A stretch of DNA of 64,000 nucleotides, taken from NCBI RefSeq assembly GCF_027595985.1, contig NC_073313.1, positions 103,527,552-103,591,551 of the forward strand, read 5' to 3'. The DNA comes from Sorex araneus. Its lineage: Eukaryota > Chordata > Mammalia > Eulipotyphla > Soricidae. The notes below the pieces were generated by a model. It ran no database searches. It saw only the letters and a list, made by a program, of their open reading frames with translations, and was not told where the DNA came from. This document shows positions 58,925-64,000 of the stretch, one piece after another. Position numbers and translations under genes: made by a program. The stretch's first letter is position 1; the number at the start of each line of letters is the position of its first letter.

Positions 58925-59115
58925 TGGCCGGAGCTATAGGTAGGAGCTATAGGCCAGAGCTATAGGTAGGAGGAGGGCTTGCCTTGCATGTGACAGATTC
59001 AGGTTTAATCCCCAGCACCCCATATGATTGGTCCCCCAGGCCCGGCCAGGAGAGATCCCTGAATGCAGAGGCAAGAGTAAGCCCTGAGCAGCACCAGGTG
59101 TGGCCCCCAAACAAA
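58925..59115 (+). mobile_element. SINE, poly(A) type, with repeated start
   Basis: The first bases of the head, GAGCTATAGGTAGGA or a variant, occur three times in tandem before the rest of the element. Confidence 0.82.
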
Positions 59116-59236
59116 ACAAAATAAACAGTAAATCCCTACCAATGTGGAATTGGCTTTCTTGGAAGAATTAAACTCTAATGTTGGTATACAACATCCCATA
59201 ATCTCAGGCCTACCTAGGCCTGGATGTAAACGAGTT

Positions 59237-59495
59237 TCTGTTATTGTTACTGTTCCTTTAACTGACTTTGTAACTGTTTCCGTTGGCTAAGTTAATTTGC
59301 ATATTTGGCCTATGTGGCTGAATATCATTGGTTAGTACATTAACCTACTAAATAAAAGGAGGTTGAACAGGCTGCTTTCCGGCAGGCCATAACAAAAAAA
59401 CCTCCGGAGACTGCCATGTGATCCTCCCCAAAAATGTATATTTCTTCTGGGAGTGAAATGCCTCGGACTGTGAAGTAAAACTGCAACATTGTTGC
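59237..59495 (+). mobile_element. Possible solo LTR
   Basis: The segment starts TGTTATTGTTACTGTTCC and ends with TTGTTGCAACA. Inside are a CATTGG box, TAAATAAAAGGAGG as a TATA-like promoter, and a GGCTGCTTTCCGGCAGGCC stretch, an arrangement typical of retroviral LTRs. I found no convincing target duplication and no internal region. Confidence 0.35.
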
Positions 59496-59510
59496 AACAC
59501 TCTAAATACC

Positions 59511-59607
59511 AGACCCTCCACCAGAGTACCTCCTTCCTTCCACTATTGTCTTAGGGTCCCTGCTCTCTCATCCTTCCCGCCTCTCACCTATCATCAGCAC
59601 ATTCCTG
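59511..59607 (-). mobile_element. Older L1 3' UTR-like repeat, first copy
   Basis: ACCCTCCACCAGAGTACCTC, ATTGTCTTAGGGTCCCTGCT and ATCATCAGCACAT recur at 60630-60733. The pattern resembles the CCACCAGTGT segment of L1 3' UTRs, so assignment to L1 is likely but not certain. Confidence 0.5.
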
Positions 59608-59713
59608 GGCTTAGGAAGGAAAAAGCCAAGCAGACTTTCTGTCCACGATACTGTAGAGTAGATGGATATGCTAGCAAATAGACTTCAGGATATGTTAAGA
59701 ATATATTTCATCA

Positions 59714-59870
59714 GGGCTGGAGCGATAGCACAGCGGCTAGGGTGTTATTAGCCTTGCACACGGCCAAACTGGGTTCGATTCCCAGCATCAGGAGTAAATC
59801 CTGAGTGCATGAGCCAGGAGTAACCCCTGTGTATTGCTGGGGGTGACCCCAAAAGCAAAAAAAAAAAAAC
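59714..59870 (+). mobile_element. Young shrew SINE, poly(A) form, internally deleted
   Basis: Head GGGCTGGAGCGATAGCACAG, short internal deletion after CCCAGCATCA, 12-base A tail, and flanking repeats TATATTTCATCA (59702-59713, 59874-59885). Confidence 0.95.
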
Positions 59871-60069
59871 GAGTATATTTCATCAAGCTTAAGTCAATGT
59901 TGATTTATCTCTCTGCAGTCCAAAGGAATTCATTTGCGAATAAAAACAGTTATTTGTGAATGTCTTTTTAAAAGCAACAAAACTCCTTTTGTTATCTTGC
60001 TGGGCCATTTAATAAAAGTATTTTACATCAATCATATGGTGAATTTCCTTTGTATTTCATTTGACTTGT

Positions 60070-60237
60070 TTTTGTTTGGGGGCCATATCCAGTTGTGCTG
60101 AGGCTTTACTTCTGGCTTTATGCTTAGAGATCACTCCCGCTGGGACTTGAGGGAAACACATGGAGTGCTTGGGCTTGAACCCAGGTCAGCCTCTTGCAAG
60201 GCAAATGCCATACACACTGCACTGTTTTTCTAGCCCC
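60070..60237 (-). mobile_element. SINE, poly(A) type
   Basis: TTTGGGGGCCATATCCAG to GTTTTTCTAGCCCC. Confidence 0.88.
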
Positions 60238-60629
60238 TGTATTTCCCTTTTAAAAACGTGTTGATGTTTTTTGGGTGGGGCAGGATGCTACCTAAAATCC
60301 ATAGACCTTAACCAGGATCTCAGACTTTCGTACCTTTAATACAGTTTAGAAATTCTATGGATGGTTTTAATTTCTTGATGTTTTTAAAAATCTCTTTTTC
60401 GGTCATGCAGCTAGCAGTCTCTACTCTGTTCCAAATTTAGTAGAGCTACGGGACTTCTATGGTGTAGGCTGAGTCATGACCTTGATATTCAGGCTGTCAG
60501 AGTCTAAGCTCTGGCATATAAAGAAGAAACTCAAAGTTTTCTGCTTGTTTTTTGGTGTGCTTAAATCTTTTAAATTCTAGGCACCAAGCTTTATGATATT
60601 GCTATTAATAATGTTTTCTCCATTCACTG

Positions 60630-60733
60630 TTCCAACACCAGGCCCTCCACCAGAGTGCCTCCTTCCTTCGACTATTGTTTTAGGGTCCCTGCTCTATCAT
60701 CCTTACTGTCTTTCACCCTATCATCAGCACATA
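60630..60733 (-). mobile_element. Older L1 3' UTR-like repeat, second copy
   Basis: Direct repeat of 59511-59607 with about 10 percent differences. It is preceded by GTTCCAACACCAGGC. Confidence 0.5.
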
Positions 60734-60737
60734 TCAA

Positions 60738-61827
60738 TTCTTTGCAGGCACCGTGTAATTATGGCAGGTTAATGAGTGGAAGAGTTCCCCTAATGACTGG
60801 AAAGGTATTCTAGTACTAGCTTTCAAATATTTTTTAACCTAACTTTATGCAAACTGCCTGATTTAATATACTTACAGAAGCTGAACAGTTTTCTTGCTAC
60901 ATCATAAGACACTTAAAATCTTGCAGGTATTTCTGCTACAAAAAATATGACCTCTCTTACCAGAGATTTTGACTATTTTATCTCCAGTCTCAAAACTCTT
61001 TATTATAGGATTGTTATATATTACTTACGAATGGTTATCTGTGGCCTCTGCCATCTGACAGTCCATATTCCACTGTTAATTTTCCTGAGACAAACCATTT
61101 TTTACCTGTTTCTTTGTCCCATTCTTTATAATGCCTTTTTTTCTAGCATATATAATTAGGAAATAAGAGTTGAGCTAGTTTGATTTGAAATGTAGTGAAG
61201 ATTAAATAAATTATTTTACTATCCCAAATTTAATAATAATTCTCTGAGAGCCATTTTTATAATTTAAATTCTTGCAAGGCAAAGATTGTCAAATGCAGCA
61301 ATTTACACAGTACCACTTTGTTAATGCATTTATTTGAACGTAGATTTCCTTTATTTTGACAGTTTTAACATTGTTTTATGTATATTTATATACAGAGATA
61401 TTCATACACTTAATTCAGCCTTTTTATCCTAAAGATAGTTGCCTCTTTTGATTGCTTTATTCCTTGTTCTCTTTCCTTTGACTATTTTTATTCTCCTGTC
61501 TTGAAATGGAAACATTCTCTTTTTTTTTCCACTTCCTAAATAATTTCAATTTCATTGCTATAAAGAAGCTGTCACATATGTTTCAGCTTTTACTTTTACT
61601 TAGCCTTTGAGGAACTCCACATTTGTTTTTAACCTTCCATCTTTAGACAGAATCTCAAATTTCTCACTCCTTGCTGAAGATGGTAGAATTATTACATTTT
61701 TAATTTTGTTCCAGGGAAGAAACTCTAGGTCTCACATATGAATGATGTGTTTTGCTGCTGAATTAGCACTGGTAATAGAATGGGTTTCCTCTTATCCTAA
61801 AACCTTCCAGTAATTTCCTCATTATAA
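60738..61827. other. TBC1D8B: TBC1D8B intron 1, nothing recognised
   Basis: AT-rich; several short frames but none supported. 61946-62180 and 63551-64000 also hold nothing that I recognise. Confidence 0.5.
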
Positions 61828-61945
61828 GGAGCTAGAGAAATAGTACAAGGGTTGAAGTGCATCTGTCCAATGCTGACCTGGTTGACCAAGAATAAACGGA
61901 AGGAGCCCTAAACCCTCTGAGCATCACTTGGAAGCTCACCAAATT
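61828..61945 (+). mobile_element. SINE, diverged
   Basis: AAGGAGCTAGAGAAATAGTA head with short body. Confidence 0.65.
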
Positions 61946-62182
61946 TCATTATAAGTTTAAATATAGCTGCTTTCTTTGTCTTTTCTTATTCTGTAGCTGC
62001 TTTTTCTGTCTTTTCTTATTCCTGTGTTCTTATTCCCTTTACTTTCCCTTTCGTAGTATTTTTTGGACTTCCTTGTTTCTCATCATAGTGTTAAATTTTT
62101 TTATTTATACCACCGTTTTTTTCTTAACAGATAACTTTTTTTTCCTGTAACATGCACATATTACCATTGCCAAAATGTTTTG

Positions 62183-62323
62183 GTTTTTTTTGGGGGGGTG
62201 AGCAACGGGGATACTCCCAATTCAGTACTCAGGGATCACTCCTGGCAGTGCTCAAGGGATCATGCAATACTGGGGCCCAAACCCAGGCTTTCCCATCAGT
62301 TGAGTTGTCTCTCTAGCTGCCAC
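62183..62323 (-). mobile_element. SINE, diverged
   Basis: GGGATCACTCCTGGCAGTGC and TTGTCTCTCTAGCTGCC. Confidence 0.78.
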
Positions 62324-62454
62324 CCCCCCACCAAATCTCCTTGATTGCTACTTTACTGTCAAACTCCTCTATGAGATTGCTAATTAGTATTGTGTTGCAT
62401 TTGTGACCTCTATTTTTGCTTTTTACTGACTACTGTAACTACTCTTACCCTTTC

Positions 62455-63107
62455 TTTTTTTTATTTTTTTATTTTTTTTAAATTTTATTTTATTAAATCA
62501 CCGTGTGGAAGATTACAATGCTTTCAGGCTTAGGTCTCAGTTATACAATGCTGAAACAACCATCCCTTCACCAGTGCCCATATACCACCACCAAAAAAAA
62601 AAAAAACCCACACAGTACACCTCCCATCCTGCCCCCCCACCCCCTACCTTGTAACTGATAAGTTTCATTTTACATTCTGTTTACTTTGGTTACATTCAAT
62701 ATTTCAACACAAACCTCACTATTGTTCTTAGGAGTACCCCACTAGATTCAGACCTACTGTGAAGACAAATAAAGTAGCAGCCGCGCGGTTTTGAATTTCT
62801 GTACTTTAACAAGAAGTCCAGGGAGATTTCTTCCAGATATTAGATAATTACAGGCTTGAAAACCCAATCTGTGGTCGTCTTAATATGGCGGCCACCGCGC
62901 CCTTCATCCCCGGAGAGAAAGAGGCGAGAGAGAGAAATACCTTTCCCCTCCTGGGCGGGCACGGGGCCGAGGCTTAGTTCTCAGGCTGGAGACATTCTGC
63001 GAGGAGTTGCCCATGCCGAAAGAGGTTTTGCTGGGTCTGGATTCAAGCTTGTGCAGCTGCGGAGAGGCCGCACATGCGTGCGGCCCCCGGGATCACATCT
63101 CGGCGGT
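62455..63107 (-). mobile_element. CpG-rich non-autonomous retroposon with L1-like 3' end
   Basis: Perfect 16-bp repeats CTACTCTTACCCTTTC at 62439-62454 and 63108-63123 show that the 653 bases between them inserted as one unit on the minus strand. Read in that orientation it starts with about 240 CpG-rich bases including GGTGGCCGCCATATTAAG (YY1-like). It then has a block with ATCTCCCTGGACTTC, a G-rich tract, CACTGGTGAAGGGATGG and the CGGTGATTTAATAAAAT ending plus poly(A) seen at L1 3' ends here. There is no coding capacity. It may be an internally deleted L1 (5' UTR joined to 3' UTR) or a distinct SVA-like composite. Confidence 0.85.
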
Positions 63108-63296
63108 CTACTCTTACCCTTTCAAGGAAGTTAAATTTCATTTTTTTTGTTCTACCTCCTCTTCTGATTTCTTCTTTGACAATAATTTTCTACCTCATAT
63201 CTACCAGACTAGCTGTATTCTAATTCAAAACTGGCTTAAAATCCTAACTCTTTATTGTCAGTAAGGATAGAGAATTTGCCTGGAATCCTACTTTAT

Positions 63297-63540
63297 CACT
63301 GTCAATGTCATCCCATTGTTCATCGATTTGTTCGAGCGGGCACCAGTAACATCTCTCAATGTGAGACTTATTGTTACTGTTTTTGGCATATCAAATACGC
63401 CAAGATAGCTTGCCAGGCTCTGCCGTGCGGGCGCGATACTCTCCGTAGCTTGCCGGGCTCTCCTAGAGGGGCAGAGGAATCGAACACGGGTCGGCTGCGT
63501 GAAAGGCAAATGCCCTACCGCTGTGCTATCGCTCCAGCCC
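63297..63540 (-). mobile_element. Shrew SINE with RTE-derived tail and target-site duplication
   Basis: Minus-strand copy flanked by CCTACTTTAT at 63287-63296 and 63541-63550. It has head, body and tail, and lies about 190 bases from the CpG-rich composite element at 62455-63107. Confidence 0.95.
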
Positions 63541-64000
63541 CCTACTTTATAACTGATTTTAAATTTTCCTGAAGAATCTGTAGCTAAATTTAAATGGAAG
63601 TACCTCGTAAAGCAAAGTCAATACGCAACTAATCAAATCTTCCAGAAAAGGAAAGTAGATTTATTTACTTTGTTGAGTCAACAAAATTTGTTTCTGTTGC
63701 TAGAAGTTATATGTTGAAAATTAGGCATACAAACCTAGAGGAAGAAGACCAGGTTATTCTCCTCAGATTTAGTCATTAATCTAGTTAGAGACAAGTTTAA
63801 TAGGGGAGAATTTTTCAAAAGGCAAAATTTATCCTAGGTAGGAATAGATTGAAAATATATTTAGAAATATAATTAGATAAATGAAGTATAACTAATTCAT
63901 CAAAACCTTTCAGTTCCAAATTGAGGAATTCATTGTTAATTCCTTAACCTTAGCATTTAATTATTCAAGGTTCTATCTTATTTAAATAGTCAACATTTTC

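Overview
The window is mammalian nuclear DNA and most likely comes from a shrew (Sorex, probably the common shrew S. araneus), from the X chromosome. Two lines of evidence support this. First, two vertebrate genes in the same orientation, the 3' part of RNF128 and the first coding exon of TBC1D8B, sit side by side as they do at human Xq22.3. Second, the sequence is saturated with a tRNA-derived SINE and with L1 3' ends of a type I associate with shrews, plus an RTE-clade LINE related to those of parasitic nematodes. The species call is an inference from repeats, not a database result.

Layout. Positions 1-29,180 hold the distal RNF128 gene: five coding exons (10148-10219, 14894-14976, 17210-17306, 18447-18615, 27755-27888) that keep phase and encode the juxtamembrane linker, the complete RING-H2 domain and the acidic C-terminus, followed by a 3' UTR of about 1.3 kb with two AATAAA signals. 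Introns hold SINEs, L1 fragments, an MLT1-like LTR, a PCNA processed pseudogene, a MIR interrupted by a small hAT-like transposon, a degenerate collagen-like fragment and a tRNA-Gly-like sequence. Positions 29,180-39,470 are intergenic. They contain a degraded RTE element (33035-34615), a composite CpG-rich/L1-tailed element (34817-36275) and an inverted SINE pair. Positions 39,470-40,720 are the CpG-island promoter and first coding exon of TBC1D8B (39966-40095). The rest, to 64,000, is TBC1D8B intron 1, full of L1 and SINE insertions; I could not find exon 2.

The most interesting system here is a retrotransposon partnership. The RTE element ends in coding sequence with almost no 3' UTR. The same terminal coding stretch, about the last 17 codons, forms the 3' tail of ten SINE copies in this window. 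The same tRNA-like SINE head also occurs with an unrelated body ending in poly(A), as expected for L1 mobilisation. One SINE head therefore appears to have been served by two LINE machineries, one of them plausibly acquired horizontally. A second family worth attention is a 650-1450 bp CpG-rich element with an L1-like 3' end. One copy is bounded by a perfect 16-bp target-site duplication.

The two genes are unrelated in function. RNF128 is an endosomal transmembrane E3 ubiquitin ligase. TBC1D8B is a Rab GTPase-activating protein.
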